From Sporanaerobium hydrogeniformans (GTDB lineage: Bacteria; Bacillota; Clostridia; Lachnospirales; Cellulosilyticaceae): a stretch of 64,000 bases of DNA. Position numbers and translations under genes: made by a program. The notes beneath the pieces are model-generated. The model was not told the origin of the DNA. It saw nothing but the letters and a program-made list of their open reading frames with translations, and did no database searches. This document shows positions 7,775 to 16,512 of the stretch, one piece after another; the first letter of the stretch is position 1, and each line of letters starts with the position of its first letter. Where the stretch lies: assembly GCF_002735925.1 (NCBI RefSeq), contig NZ_PEDL01000001.1, forward strand, positions 310,001 through 374,000, written 5' to 3'.

Positions 7775-8833
7775 ATGGCAGGTACATGGAATTCACAAAA
7801 CAAAGTCCTTCCAGGTTGTTACATTAATTTTAAAACCAATGAACCACTCAGTATTATGCCAGGTGATAGAGGAATAGTCGTTATTCTTCAGGAGATGTCA
7901 GTAGGAACTGAAGGAGACATGTATGCTATTACAGCAACCGATGTTTCCGAATGGCCAGAGAATGCTACAGCAGCAGATAAATTCTTAACAGGTGAAGCAC
8001 TTAAACTAGCACAGAAGGTTATTGTGTATAATTTAGGAATTGCTAGAGATTCAGATGCGATTACGGCGGCTCTTACAGCTTTAAAGACAGTTATTTTCAA
8101 CACCCTGTGCTATCCCTATGATAGTTTAGAGGAAGGATCTATCGACACATCGGCTAAAACAGCCATTAACACCTGGATTGAAGCCATGAGAAGTGACGAG
8201 GGAATTTATTGTCAAGCCGTATTAGCCAACCATGCTGCAGATAGCGAAGCTGTTATCAATGTAGCTAATGGGGTGAAAATGGTTGATGGAACAACGCTTA
8301 CGGCGGCACAGTGCACAGCTTGGGTAGCAGGAGCCACAGCAGGGGCGTATATCAATCAGTCTAATACCAATCAAAAGTATATAGGTGCTGTTGATGTAAG
8401 TCCACGTATGACAAAAACAGAAATGGAAACGGCCATTAACGCAGGTAAATTCATCTTTAAAGTAGATACTTCGCAGAATGTTACAGCAGTCTATGATATT
8501 AACTCGTTTATTACCTTTACTGCAGATAAAGCAAAAAGTTTTAGAAAAAACAGAACGGTAAGAGTGATTGATAATATCAATAATGATGTAACCAAGATTT
8601 TTGAAGCAAATTACATGGGTAAAATTAATAATAATGAGGAAGGTAGAAGTTTACTTAAAGCTAGCCTTGTAGAATACTTCAAAGAATTGCAACGCTTGCA
8701 AGCTATACAGAACTTTGTGCCGGATGATGTAACGGTTACGATAGGTGCAGATAAAGATGCAGTCGTTATTGATTGCTATATCCAAACAGTGGATAGTGCA
8801 GAGAAATTCTACATCACTGTAAATCTTAGATAG
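7775..8833 (+). CDS. Contractile tail sheath protein (XkdK-like)
   Basis: 352 residues, the length of the short PBSX XkdK/R-pyocin-type sheath. The start MAGTWNSQNKVLPGCYINF is the usual sheath beginning, in which the N-terminal arm joins neighbouring subunits. The C-terminal domain (RVIDNINNDVTKIF, ASLVEYFKELQRLQ, YIQTVDSAEKFYITVNL) carries the conserved sheath core that packs on the tube. Presence of this gene shows that the phage has a contractile (myovirus-type) tail. AAGGAGGAG at 7761-7769 gives the start. Confidence 0.92.
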   Translation: MAGTWNSQNKVLPGCYINFKTNEPLSIMPGDRGIVVILQEMSVGTEGDMYAITATDVSEWPENATAADKFLTGEALKLAQKVIVYNLGIARDSDAITAALTALKTVIFNTLCYPYDSLEEGSIDTSAKTAINTWIEAMRSDEGIYCQAVLANHAADSEAVINVANGVKMVDGTTLTAAQCTAWVAGATAGAYINQSNTNQKYIGAVDVSPRMTKTEMETAINAGKFIFKVDTSQNVTAVYDINSFITFTADKAKSFRKNRTVRVIDNINNDVTKIFEANYMGKINNNEEGRSLLKASLVEYFKELQRLQAIQNFVPDDVTVTIGADKDAVVIDCYIQTVDSAEKFYITVNLR

Positions 8834-8847
8834 GAAGGAGAATGAGT

Positions 8848-9324
8848 ATGTCAGATAATTACGTAAGATTGGCCGACACCATATCCTCTAAAGAGGGTAA
8901 AGCCTATATTACTATTGATGGACAAAACCGAGAACTCTTTGAAATCTCGTCATTTTCAGCTCAACTGGAATTACAAGTGCAGTCAAGAAGAATGCTCGGG
9001 CATAGGATGGTACAGCATAAAGTCACTGGAGCTGAAGGTACTGGTTCTATGACTATGTACTTTATGAATAGTGATATGCTTCGCTTAGCAGTAGATTATA
9101 TTAAGAATGGTAATTATGGTGGACTAAAAATCCAAGTTAAAAACATGGATGAACAAAGTACTATCGGTACGCAGGATGTGGTATTAAGTAACGTGCTACT
9201 TTCTACCATACCAGTTGCTAAACTAGATGATCAATCAGAAGACCCTATCACTATTGATACGGACTTTACTTTTGACGACATTGATGCACTTGAGTTGTTC
9301 CAGTTACCACAAAACTATCGTTAA
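8848..9324 (+). CDS. Tail tube protein (XkdM-like)
   Basis: 158 residues matching the PBSX XkdM tail tube family. Features are the early strand GKAYITIDGQNRELFEISSF, then VQSRRMLGHRMVQHKVTG, and VLLSTIPVAKLDD-containing strands before an acidic end. The tube subunits stack as hexamers inside the sheath. The ATG at 8848 is preferred to an in-frame ATG at 8842, because the ribosome site AAGGAG ends at 8840 and leaves almost no space for the earlier start. A hairpin follows the stop. Confidence 0.9.
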   Translation: MSDNYVRLADTISSKEGKAYITIDGQNRELFEISSFSAQLELQVQSRRMLGHRMVQHKVTGAEGTGSMTMYFMNSDMLRLAVDYIKNGNYGGLKIQVKNMDEQSTIGTQDVVLSNVLLSTIPVAKLDDQSEDPITIDTDFTFDDIDALELFQLPQNYR

Positions 9325-9331
9325 TCACTAA

Positions 9332-9358
9332 AGGGGGCTTACGTCCCTCTAATTTTTT
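9332..9358 (+). terminator. Hairpin and T run after tail tube gene
   Basis: AGGGGG pairs with CCCTCT (one G-U) around CTTACGT and is followed by AATTTTTTAT. The next gene lies 20 bases away, so leaky termination or mRNA protection of the abundant tube message is likely. Confidence 0.5.
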
Positions 9359-9379
9359 ATAAAAGGAGAGGATTAGATA

Positions 9380-9784
9380 ATGAGTAAAAGTTTACAAGCC
9401 TTTTTAAACCCAGTAAGAATAGAAAACAAAGAGGTTATAGTAAGTAATAGGTTTGTTGAGGATGGTAAAGTAGTACCGTTTGTAATCAAACCTATTACTC
9501 AAAAAGAGAATGAGCTACTTATTAAAAAGTATACTAAAATGGATAAAAAAGGTAATCAGACATTCAATCAAACTGAATATGTGCAAGCGCTCACAGCAAG
9601 TGCGGTAGTATTCCCAGATTTAAATAATGCAGAATTGCAAAAAACACTTGGTGCATTAGGCAATGTAGATGCACTAAAAGAATTGCTTTATGTAGGTGAA
9701 TTTTCTGTGTTAACACAAGAAGTCCAGAAACTTAGTGGATTAGATGTTGAAGATGAGGAATTAATAGAAGAGGCAAAAAACTAA
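9380..9784 (+). CDS. Tail assembly chaperone, short form (XkdN-like)
   Basis: 134 residues in the position of PBSX XkdN, directly before the tape measure. The text includes VRIENKEVIVSNRFVED, KENELLIKKYTK and LKELLYVGEFSVLTQEV, matching tail assembly chaperones of contractile phages. The protein is acidic at its C-terminus. It ends at TAA 9782-9784, immediately after the heptamer A AAA AAC, where ribosomes can slip back by one base and continue into the overlapping frame to 9978. Both forms are expected: the short form coats the tape measure and the rare long form recruits tube subunits. Confidence 0.88.
   Translation: MSKSLQAFLNPVRIENKEVIVSNRFVEDGKVVPFVIKPITQKENELLIKKYTKMDKKGNQTFNQTEYVQALTASAVVFPDLNNAELQKTLGALGNVDALKELLYVGEFSVLTQEVQKLSGLDVEDEELIEEAKN
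9775..9781 (+). promoter_or_regulatory. Programmed -1 frameshift slippery heptamer
   Basis: In the frame of the chaperone gene the codons read GCA AAA AAC TAA. The heptamer A AAA AAC at 9775-9781 allows both tRNAs to re-pair one base back. The zero frame stops at once, and the -1 frame stays open for 65 codons. Confidence 0.8.
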
Positions 9785-9978
9785 TTAAGGAGAATAACTT
9801 TGAGTTCTTAGTAGCTCATTTTGTTCTCCAAAAGCTCCATCGGTTTCCACATGAATTAGCTGAACTACCAAAAACTGAGAAAGCCTTGGTCTATGCATCC
9901 ATCATAGAAAGGATGGAACAAGAGAAAAAAGAACAAGAGAAGCTTAATAGGCTAAAAGCTAAAAAAGGAAGGAGGTGA
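9781..9978 (+). CDS. Frameshift extension of tail assembly chaperone (long form)
   Basis: In the -1 frame, translation continues after the slip with LIKENNFEFLVAHFVL, then a Leu/His/Glu-rich helix and a Lys/Arg-rich coiled end ending KGRR before TGA at 9976-9978. That adds 65 residues and makes a fused product of about 199. It has no good start codon or ribosome site of its own, so it is best read as the downstream half of a G-GT-type frameshift pair, the arrangement known in many tailed phages just before the tape measure gene. A GGAGG near its end serves the tape measure start. Confidence 0.8.
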   Translation, partial: LIKENNFEFLVAHFVLQKLHRFPHELAELPKTEKALVYASIIERMEQEKKEQEKLNRLKAKKGRR

Positions 9979-9982
9979 GTAT

Positions 9983-11761
9983 GTGCCTACATTAGAAGCA
10001 ACATTCAAACTATATGATGGCTACAATAAGACAATTAGTCAAGTTATAGCTGGTACGGACAAGGCTACAAATAAAATATTAAAAGCTTCAGGAGCTACTG
10101 ACACTTTTAATACTAAACTTTCAAAATCAGGAGCAAGCGCAGGTTTAGCTGCTGGTGGCATAAGTAAGCTTGCTGTAGCATTAGGTTCTCTTATAACTGT
10201 TAAAAAAGCTATTGATATTACTGATTCATATGCAAATACAGGATCAAGGCTTGCGTTAATTAATGATGGATTACAGACTCAGGTTGAATTACAAGAAAAG
10301 ATATTTAATGCAGCTGAAAGGTCTAGAGGAAAGTATGCTGATATGGCAAGTGCTGTTTCAAAAATGGGTATGCTGGCTGGTGATGCATTTGGAAGTAATG
10401 ATGAGCTTATAGGGTTTACTGAGTTAGTACAGAAGTCATTTAGATTAGGTGGATCAAGTGTAACAGAACAACAAAGTGCAATGCTACAGTTATCACAGGC
10501 AATGGCAGCAGGAAGACTTCAAGGTGATGAGTTTAGAAGTATTATCGAAAATGCTCCTAAAATCGCAGAGGCTATAGCAAAATATACAGGTAAATCAAAA
10601 GGAGAATTAAAGGCTTTATCCTCAAAAGGTATGTTAACAGCAGATATTATTAAAAATGCTATGTTTGGAATGAGTGATGATATTAATAATGACTTAAAAA
10701 AGATGAAACGTACATTTGGTGATGTTTGGAATGATATTTCAAACAATGCACTTAAAAAGTTTGAACCTACAATGGAAAAAATAAGTGACCTTATAAATAA
10801 TCCTAAGTTTGATGCTTTTACAAATAGCATAATAAATGGAATTAATGGAGCTGCTAATGGTGTATTGTGGCTTATAAATGGTTTTATTGAGCTAGGGACT
10901 ATTATAGATCAAAATAGAGAAGTTGCAGGATTATTTGTATCAATTTTAGGTGGCTCCATGATTGGTTCGGCTATAACAAATATATCTACGCTTGCTAAAG
11001 GATTATTTGTGACAGGTGGTCTTTTATCAATTGGAATAGGCCTCACAATGGGACTAGCTTATGCATGGATAACTTTTGGAGATTGGTTTAATAGCGTAAT
11101 GGGTAATGTGTACGGAACAGTATACGTTATTACAGGTGCTATAGTGAATGCATTCATAGGTGTAGGATATACAATAGATAATATTGTTAAAGCTATATTT
11201 AATAGTTTTGTATGGCTTACAAATTCCACAATAGATTTATTAAATATGTTACCTGGTGTTAATTTAGGTAAAAAGGATTACTGGAAAGGATTTATGCCAG
11301 AGGCCCCTTTTCTGGATTTAAACGAAGAATTTAAAACAGGATACCAAAGTGGAAGTTATGGAAGTAAAGGAATGAGCAATGGTATAAGTACAATGCTTGA
11401 TGATTTGCGAAATATGTTTAATGGAGAAGATGTATTAGGTTCATTTGGTGATTTTAGCAAGATAGACCATATCTTTAAAAGCTTACAGTTCGGAACCCCT
11501 TTTACCGGTTTTGATAATCCAATAGAAGTCACAGGTAAAGGTGGTAAAGCAGTAGAAATTAATATGGATAAACAAGACTTGCAATACCTAAAGGATATTG
11601 CTGAGAGGGAGTATATCAATAAATTTTCTACAGCTACGTTGGCACCTAATACTAACATACAGTTTACTGGTCCAATAAGTAAAGAAACAGATGTTGACAT
11701 GGTGGCTAAGCATATAAGGGACATTATGATTGAAGAAATAGAAATTTGTGCAGAGGGGTGA
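9983..11761 (+). CDS. Tape measure protein
   Basis: 592 residues, starting at GTG 9983 after GGAGGTG at 9970-9976. The overlapping ATG at 9981 leads to an immediate stop. The conserved tape measure block is at residues 115-235 (SKMGMLAGDAF, QLSQAMAAGRLQGDEFRS, IIENAPKIAEAIAKYTGKSK). A hydrophobic region at about 315-370 contains likely membrane-active helices (GLFVSILGGSMIGSAI, GGLLSIGIGLTMGLAYAW). The protein sets tail length and forms or helps the DNA channel during ejection. The length is at the short end for tape measures, predicting a relatively short tail. Confidence 0.9.
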   Translation: MPTLEATFKLYDGYNKTISQVIAGTDKATNKILKASGATDTFNTKLSKSGASAGLAAGGISKLAVALGSLITVKKAIDITDSYANTGSRLALINDGLQTQVELQEKIFNAAERSRGKYADMASAVSKMGMLAGDAFGSNDELIGFTELVQKSFRLGGSSVTEQQSAMLQLSQAMAAGRLQGDEFRSIIENAPKIAEAIAKYTGKSKGELKALSSKGMLTADIIKNAMFGMSDDINNDLKKMKRTFGDVWNDISNNALKKFEPTMEKISDLINNPKFDAFTNSIINGINGAANGVLWLINGFIELGTIIDQNREVAGLFVSILGGSMIGSAITNISTLAKGLFVTGGLLSIGIGLTMGLAYAWITFGDWFNSVMGNVYGTVYVITGAIVNAFIGVGYTIDNIVKAIFNSFVWLTNSTIDLLNMLPGVNLGKKDYWKGFMPEAPFLDLNEEFKTGYQSGSYGSKGMSNGISTMLDDLRNMFNGEDVLGSFGDFSKIDHIFKSLQFGTPFTGFDNPIEVTGKGGKAVEINMDKQDLQYLKDIAEREYINKFSTATLAPNTNIQFTGPISKETDVDMVAKHIRDIMIEEIEICAEG

Positions 11762-11765
11762 TAAG

Positions 11766-12428
11766 TTGAGTAATTATAAAGTGTACTTTGATAGTGGAAC
11801 AACTAAGCTAGTACTTCCAGTTAATCCAGAAGAAATAGAAGTTAAATATGCACAGGCTAATGAAAAGTATGAAGTGCTCAAATTAGGTCAAGTTGTCATT
11901 CCTACACATGTTGAATTGAGATCTTTTAGCTTTGAATGTGAATTACCAGCTAAGCCACCGATATACACAGAAACACCCAATTACTTTATTAGTCCTGATG
12001 AATACTTGAAGATATTTAGAGCATGGCAGGGATACAAAAAGCCGATGTGGTTTATTGCTTCTAATGGTATTGGAGAAGATATCAGCACAAAGGTACTTAT
12101 AGAGAGCATGACTATAATTGAGCGTGCAGGTGAGGAAGGTGATAAGTTTGTAACCTTTCAACTTATTGAATACCAAGAGTTTGCTAAAAGACAAGATGTA
12201 GTCATCAAGGAAAAAGTGACGATTGCTCAAAAAGCAAATGCATCTAGTCAGGCAAGTAATCCTAAAAAACCTACTACCTATATGGTTCAAAGTGGCGATA
12301 CATTGTGGGGTATAGCTAAGAGATTTTATGGGAATGGAGCCAAATATACGACCATATATGATGCAAATAAGGATAAAGTTAAAAATCCTAACCTTATTCG
12401 TGTAGGGCAGGTGATTAATATACCATGA
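11766..12428 (+). CDS. LysM baseplate/tail protein (XkdP-like)
   Basis: 220 residues from TTG 11766, chosen because GAGGGGTG at 11753-11760 lies just upstream. A GTG at 11748 inside the tape measure lacks a ribosome site. The N-terminal 150 residues are the XkdP-type domain (VYFDSGTTKLVLPVNPEEI). The C-terminal 50 form a LysM motif (YMVQSGDTLWGIAKRFYGNG to NLIRVGQVINIP), which binds N-acetylglucosamine-containing wall polymers. It is probably the tail hub-associated protein that anchors to peptidoglycan during injection. The stop overlaps the next ATG. Confidence 0.88.
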   Translation: MSNYKVYFDSGTTKLVLPVNPEEIEVKYAQANEKYEVLKLGQVVIPTHVELRSFSFECELPAKPPIYTETPNYFISPDEYLKIFRAWQGYKKPMWFIASNGIGEDISTKVLIESMTIIERAGEEGDKFVTFQLIEYQEFAKRQDVVIKEKVTIAQKANASSQASNPKKPTTYMVQSGDTLWGIAKRFYGNGAKYTTIYDANKDKVKNPNLIRVGQVINIP

Positions 12429-13375
12429 GTTTTGAATTTTTTGTAGAGAATAAAAAAGATGGTAAAATATCTGAAATAAGTGAGTTAGTTACTTCTATTA
12501 GCTACTCGGATCCGCTAAATAATGGATGTGGAAAGCTTGAATTTAGTTATCTAGATGATGAGCTTGATATCTATAATGGATCAGTTATTCGATTTAGGTA
12601 CCAAGGAACCAACATATTTTATGGTTATGTCTTTAAAAACTCAAGGAGTAAGGCTAAAAAAGTACCTATTGTGGCTTATGATCAACTGCGATACTTAAAG
12701 GCGAAAGACATCATGGTCATTCAAAACATGGAGGTGGCTGACATTATAACTAGAGCTTGCCTTTATTTTAATCTAAGAAAAGGAAATGTCACCCCTACAG
12801 GGTATAAACTTCCAACGAGTGTGCAAGATAATAAAACATGGTTAGATGTGATTTATGAGGCTATAAGAGATACACTTTTAGCTACATCTAGAAAATATTG
12901 TCTAAGAGATGAGTTTGGATATATTGCTCTTAGAAATCTTGAGGAACTAAAGCTTAATCTGATACTAGGTGAAGGTAGTCTATGCTATGATTTTAACTAT
13001 GAGAAATCTATAGATACGAATACCTACAACCTTATTAAGCTTATCAAAAAGAATGAAGAAAGTGGTAGAGTAGACGTATATATAGCCAAGGATAGTGATT
13101 CCTTTTCAAAATGGGGCATATTGCAGTATTACGAGGAAGAAGATAAAAGCTCTAATGATGCAACTATTAAGAGTAAGGCAGATGCCTTATTAAAACTTTA
13201 TAATAGAGAATTAGAAACATTGGAGTTAAAGTGCCTTGGAGATACAAGAGTAAGGGCAGGAACGAGTGTACTAGCTGAGCTTTCAGATATCGGAGTAAAC
13301 AAGAGACTTATTGTCAAAAATGTGACTCATCACTTCCTGCCAGTCCATACCATGGAGGTAGAGCTATGTATATAG
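12425..13375 (+). CDS. Baseplate hub protein (XkdQ-like)
   Basis: 316 residues in the XkdQ slot, equivalent to the T4 gp27-like hub of contractile tails. The N-terminus (SELVTSISYSDPLNNGCGKLEF) and segments such as GSVIRFRYQGTNIFYGYVF and the late CLGDTRVRAGTSVLAEL match hub proteins of PBSX-type phages. It forms the trimeric ring at the tail tip that carries the spike and initiates tube polymerisation. The start overlaps the previous stop (ATGA), and the end overlaps the next gene by 10 bases. Confidence 0.85.
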   Translation: MSFEFFVENKKDGKISEISELVTSISYSDPLNNGCGKLEFSYLDDELDIYNGSVIRFRYQGTNIFYGYVFKNSRSKAKKVPIVAYDQLRYLKAKDIMVIQNMEVADIITRACLYFNLRKGNVTPTGYKLPTSVQDNKTWLDVIYEAIRDTLLATSRKYCLRDEFGYIALRNLEELKLNLILGEGSLCYDFNYEKSIDTNTYNLIKLIKKNEESGRVDVYIAKDSDSFSKWGILQYYEEEDKSSNDATIKSKADALLKLYNRELETLELKCLGDTRVRAGTSVLAELSDIGVNKRLIVKNVTHHFLPVHTMEVELCI

Positions 13376-13836
13376 AATCGATTAAAAAAATAATAGTAGG
13401 TTATCTGAATAACTTAAAGACTACACAAGTTTTATCAGGAACAGTGGAGAGTATCAACCCTTTAGCCATTAGAATAAGCAAGGAACTTGTCATACCTTCT
13501 GAGTTAATTAGTGGTGAGCTTAAGAGGTTTATCATTAAATCCTGGCAAGTGGGTATGAAACTTAATCTCATTAGAAATGAAGGTGGTCAAGAGTTTGTTA
13601 TCCTTGAAGAAATTACTAATATACCTTCAATCAGTGTAGGTACAATCACAGCTGTTAATCCATTAGTTATGGAAATAGGAGAAGGACCATTAAAATTGGT
13701 TGAGGAAAGAATTATAGGAAACCAAAAGGCTAACTATAATAAAATTGAGGATATAGGGAAGAAGGTTAGGCTCCTAAAAAACAGTGCTTCACTTCATTTC
13801 TACATTCTTGAGGAGGTGATTGAAGATGCTTCCTAG
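13366..13836 (+). CDS. Baseplate protein, DUF2577 (XkdR-like)
   Basis: 156 residues of the XkdR/DUF2577 family by position and pattern. An N-terminal helix is followed by small beta-barrel segments (VLSGTVESINPLAIRIS, VGTITAVNPLVMEIGEGP). The two similar strands VESINPLAIRI and ITAVNPLVMEI look like an internal repeat of OB-type strands. This protein is thought to link the hub and spike. It overlaps both neighbours. Confidence 0.8.
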   Translation: MYIESIKKIIVGYLNNLKTTQVLSGTVESINPLAIRISKELVIPSELISGELKRFIIKSWQVGMKLNLIRNEGGQEFVILEEITNIPSISVGTITAVNPLVMEIGEGPLKLVEERIIGNQKANYNKIEDIGKKVRLLKNSASLHFYILEEVIEDAS

Positions 13837-14221
13837 TAGCAAGCTGTATGACATGGAAATAGACGCTACAGAAACAGAAACGAGTAAGACGTATAAACTT
13901 ACTACCAAAAAGATACAAGGCACTACAAGCGATATAGAAGCACTCAAACAAGCTATATATAAGATACTTGATACTGAAAAGTACGATTATCCTATCTATA
14001 GCTTTAATTATGGGATTGAGTTTAACAAGCTTATTGGTCAAGATATGACCTATGTACGTATTGAAATGAAAAGGCTCATTAGGGAGGCTTTGCTTCAAGA
14101 TGACAGAATAACAGATGTAGTCAATTTCAACTTTACCTTTGAGGGTGATGAGGTACTGTGTGAATTCGATGCCGTAACGATTTATGGAATGATTACTGCC
14201 AGCAAGGGGGTGAGTATTTAG
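13826..14221 (+). CDS. Baseplate wedge protein, DUF2634 (XkdS-like, gp25-type)
   Basis: 131 residues starting at ATG 13826, nine bases after AGGAGG. A TTG at 13820 is too close to that site. The protein fits the XkdS/DUF2634 family related to T4 gp25: strands KTYKLTTKKIQGTTSDIEAL, then EKYDYPIYSFNYGIEF and RIEMKRLIREALLQDDRI. The EPR-like lysozyme-fold core of gp25 proteins starts the sheath assembly on the baseplate. The stop shares a base with the next gene. Confidence 0.85.
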   Translation: MLPSSKLYDMEIDATETETSKTYKLTTKKIQGTTSDIEALKQAIYKILDTEKYDYPIYSFNYGIEFNKLIGQDMTYVRIEMKRLIREALLQDDRITDVVNFNFTFEGDEVLCEFDAVTIYGMITASKGVSI

Positions 14222-15243
14222 TGTTTGAAAATATGACTTATGAAAATATTTTAAGCAGTATGCTTGAAGGTGTAACAAGTGATGTAGACAAGAGAGAGGG
14301 AAGTATCATTTATGATGCATTGGCTCCATGTGCCTTGAAGCTGGCAGAGACTTACTTTGAGCTAAACAACTTCTTAAATCTTGTATTTAGTGATACTACG
14401 GTTGGGATATACTTAGACAGATGTGTAGCTGATTTTGGTTTAAGTAGGAAGCAAGCGACAAAGGCTATTCGTAAAATAATTACCAGTGGTGTAGTCCCCA
14501 TAGGGACTAGGTGGGCAATAGAAGATACAACTTATAAAGTTATAGAGTTTATCACTGTAGGTGAATACAAGGCAGAATGTGAGCAATATGGTGATATCGG
14601 TAACACCTATACTGGAACTCTACAAAGCTTAGATAACATCAGTGGAATAACAGCTAACCTTACGGCTATTTTATTAAGTGGTCAGGAAGAGGAAAACGAT
14701 GAAAATTTACGTGATCGGTTCTACAATAAGGTTCGTATGCCTGCGACAAGCGGAAACACTTATCACTATAGACAATGGGCTCTTGAGGTTGAAGGGATAG
14801 GAGATTGTAAAGTATTTCCTATTTGGAACGGTGCAGGTACAGTAAAGGTACTTATAGTAGATTCTAATAAGGAAGTTGATGAAACGCTTGAAGCAACGGT
14901 AGCAACACATATTGAAGAGGTTAGACCAATAGGTGCCACAGTAACAGTAGACAGCCCTACAGCTAAAACAATAGAAGCTACATCAACTATCACTTTGGAT
15001 GGATCTAAAACGTTAGAAGAAGTAAAGGCAAGCTTTGAAGAGAAGTTAAAGAAATATCTAAACAGTACAGTCTTTAAGACCTACTCTATAAGCTATGCCA
15101 TGATAGGAAGTATCCTCCTCACTACTCCTGGAGTAAGCGACTACGAAAATCTGCTTGTAAATAGTGGCACAGCTAATATTGCTATTGAAAGTACTGAGAT
15201 ACCAATACTTGGGGCTGTGACTCTAACAGAGGTGGTGGACTAA
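14221..15243 (+). CDS. Baseplate J-like protein (XkdT)
   Basis: 340 residues of the phage baseplate J/gp47 family. Hallmarks are SDVDKREGSIIYDALAP near the N-terminus and ENLRDRFYNKVRMPATSGN in the middle, followed by YRQWALEVEGIGDCKVFPIW and VEEVRPIGATVTV-type strands. It forms the wedge arms around the hub. The start codon is GTG 14221 with an AAGGGGGTG ribosome site at 14204-14212. Its stop overlaps the next ATG by one base. Confidence 0.92.
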   Translation: MFENMTYENILSSMLEGVTSDVDKREGSIIYDALAPCALKLAETYFELNNFLNLVFSDTTVGIYLDRCVADFGLSRKQATKAIRKIITSGVVPIGTRWAIEDTTYKVIEFITVGEYKAECEQYGDIGNTYTGTLQSLDNISGITANLTAILLSGQEEENDENLRDRFYNKVRMPATSGNTYHYRQWALEVEGIGDCKVFPIWNGAGTVKVLIVDSNKEVDETLEATVATHIEEVRPIGATVTVDSPTAKTIEATSTITLDGSKTLEEVKASFEEKLKKYLNSTVFKTYSISYAMIGSILLTTPGVSDYENLLVNSGTANIAIESTEIPILGAVTLTEVVD

Positions 15244-15785
15244 TGGACTTAATGGAATTACTTCCAGAGTATTATAAAGGTAATACCACTATGGAGGAGC
15301 TTCAAAAAATCCTAAGTACCAAGGTTAATGCTCTTGCTACAGCAAAGGACACAACAATAGACCAATGCTTTATCAATACAGCTACTGAATTACTTAGTAG
15401 GTATGAAACGATATTCGGTCTTAGTGTAGATGTTAGCAAGAGCACTACTTTTAGACGTGAGCGAATTAAGGCAAAGATAGCAGGAACAGGTACCACTACT
15501 AAGCAAATGATTGAGGATGTAGCCAAGTCATATTCAAATGGTGAGGTTGAAGTAATAGAAGATAATGCTAATTATAGATTCATTATTAAGTTTGTAGGTA
15601 CGATAGGGATACCGGAGAATATGGGAGACCTTACGCTGACTATAGATGAGATAAAACCGGCTCACTTAAGCTACACCTTTGAGTACACATATAATACCTA
15701 CAATACAGCAGGGCTATATACTCATAATTATCTTGCCAATTTCACTCACAGTGGCATAAGAGAGGAGGATTTAACAAATGGCTAA
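15243..15785 (+). CDS. Baseplate wedge protein, DUF2313 (XkdU)
   Basis: 180 residues matching the XkdU/DUF2313 family, equivalent to Mu gp48. The start MDLMELLPEYYKGNTTMEEL is followed by SRYETIFGLSVDVSKSTTFR and the characteristic RIKAKIAGTGTTTKQMI segment, then IDEIKPAHLSYTFEY near the end. It completes the wedge and is the point at which fibres attach. It overlaps the fibre gene by eight bases. Confidence 0.88.
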   Translation: MDLMELLPEYYKGNTTMEELQKILSTKVNALATAKDTTIDQCFINTATELLSRYETIFGLSVDVSKSTTFRRERIKAKIAGTGTTTKQMIEDVAKSYSNGEVEVIEDNANYRFIIKFVGTIGIPENMGDLTLTIDEIKPAHLSYTFEYTYNTYNTAGLYTHNYLANFTHSGIREEDLTNG

Positions 15786-16494
15786 TTACACAACGAATTA
15801 CAACCTAAAAAAGCCATTAGGTACCGAAAACTACAACATAGAAGACCAGAATGGAAACATGGACATTATAGATCAGAAGCTTGGAGAGCAAGCTGAACAA
15901 ATAAGTGGTTGTTTAGAGAAAATGGGGCCATTAACAGGGCTTATGACTAGTGTTAAGACGAATATAGTAGCTGCTATTAACTCTTTATGTACATTAGCAA
16001 GTACAACAGTTAATGGGCTTATGAGCAAGGAAGATAAGAATAAGCTTGATGGGATAGCTATAGGTGCAAATAACTATGTGCATCCTGGTAGTGGGACGAA
16101 TCCACATGGAACGACTAAGGCAGATGTAGGGCTCGGTAGTGTACTTAATTATGGGGTAGCAACTACAGCAGAGGCACAGGTGGCAACAAGCAATGTAAAG
16201 TATATGACCCCAGCACTAGTTAAGACCTTATTACAATATCAGGTACAGAATGGAGGTGTTAGCATGATTAAGAGTGTGCAAAGAGGTGTTGTTGCAGCTG
16301 GTACGGCAAGTGGTACTACAGTAGCTATAGCTAGTGTAAATATAAGTAAAGCAGTAGTAATACTATCAAGCTCATACGGAGGTACAAGTAAAGCACCTGC
16401 ACATGCTGAACTTACTAGCAGTACCTCATTAAGTGTCTATGCAGCTAATGTGAGTGAGAATGACCTGTATTGGCAAGTTTTAGAGTTTTACTAA
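15778..16494 (+). CDS. Tail fibre protein
   Basis: 238 residues. The N-terminal part (NYNLKKPLGTENYNIEDQN then MDIIDQKLGE) is the usual short-fibre beginning that docks on the baseplate. The middle (HPGSGTNPHGTTKADVGLG) is a repeated phage fibre motif, and the C-terminal 70 residues are Ser/Thr/Ala/Val-rich and probably form the host-binding tip. It is short, suggesting that the receptor part is compact or supplied by the next protein. The gene overlaps XkdU. Confidence 0.85.
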   Translation: MANYTTNYNLKKPLGTENYNIEDQNGNMDIIDQKLGEQAEQISGCLEKMGPLTGLMTSVKTNIVAAINSLCTLASTTVNGLMSKEDKNKLDGIAIGANNYVHPGSGTNPHGTTKADVGLGSVLNYGVATTAEAQVATSNVKYMTPALVKTLLQYQVQNGGVSMIKSVQRGVVAAGTASGTTVAIASVNISKAVVILSSSYGGTSKAPAHAELTSSTSLSVYAANVSENDLYWQVLEFY

Positions 16495-16512
16495 AATGAG
16501 AGGAATGATTTA

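Noticed and set aside
11356-11802. 148-codon minus frame opposite the tape measure end
   Set aside because: Shadow frame with no signal and no ribosome site.
13766-14278. 170-codon minus frame opposite XkdR/XkdS/XkdT
   Set aside because: It overlaps three typical baseplate genes; composition (Cys/His/Leu rich) is typical of a shadow.
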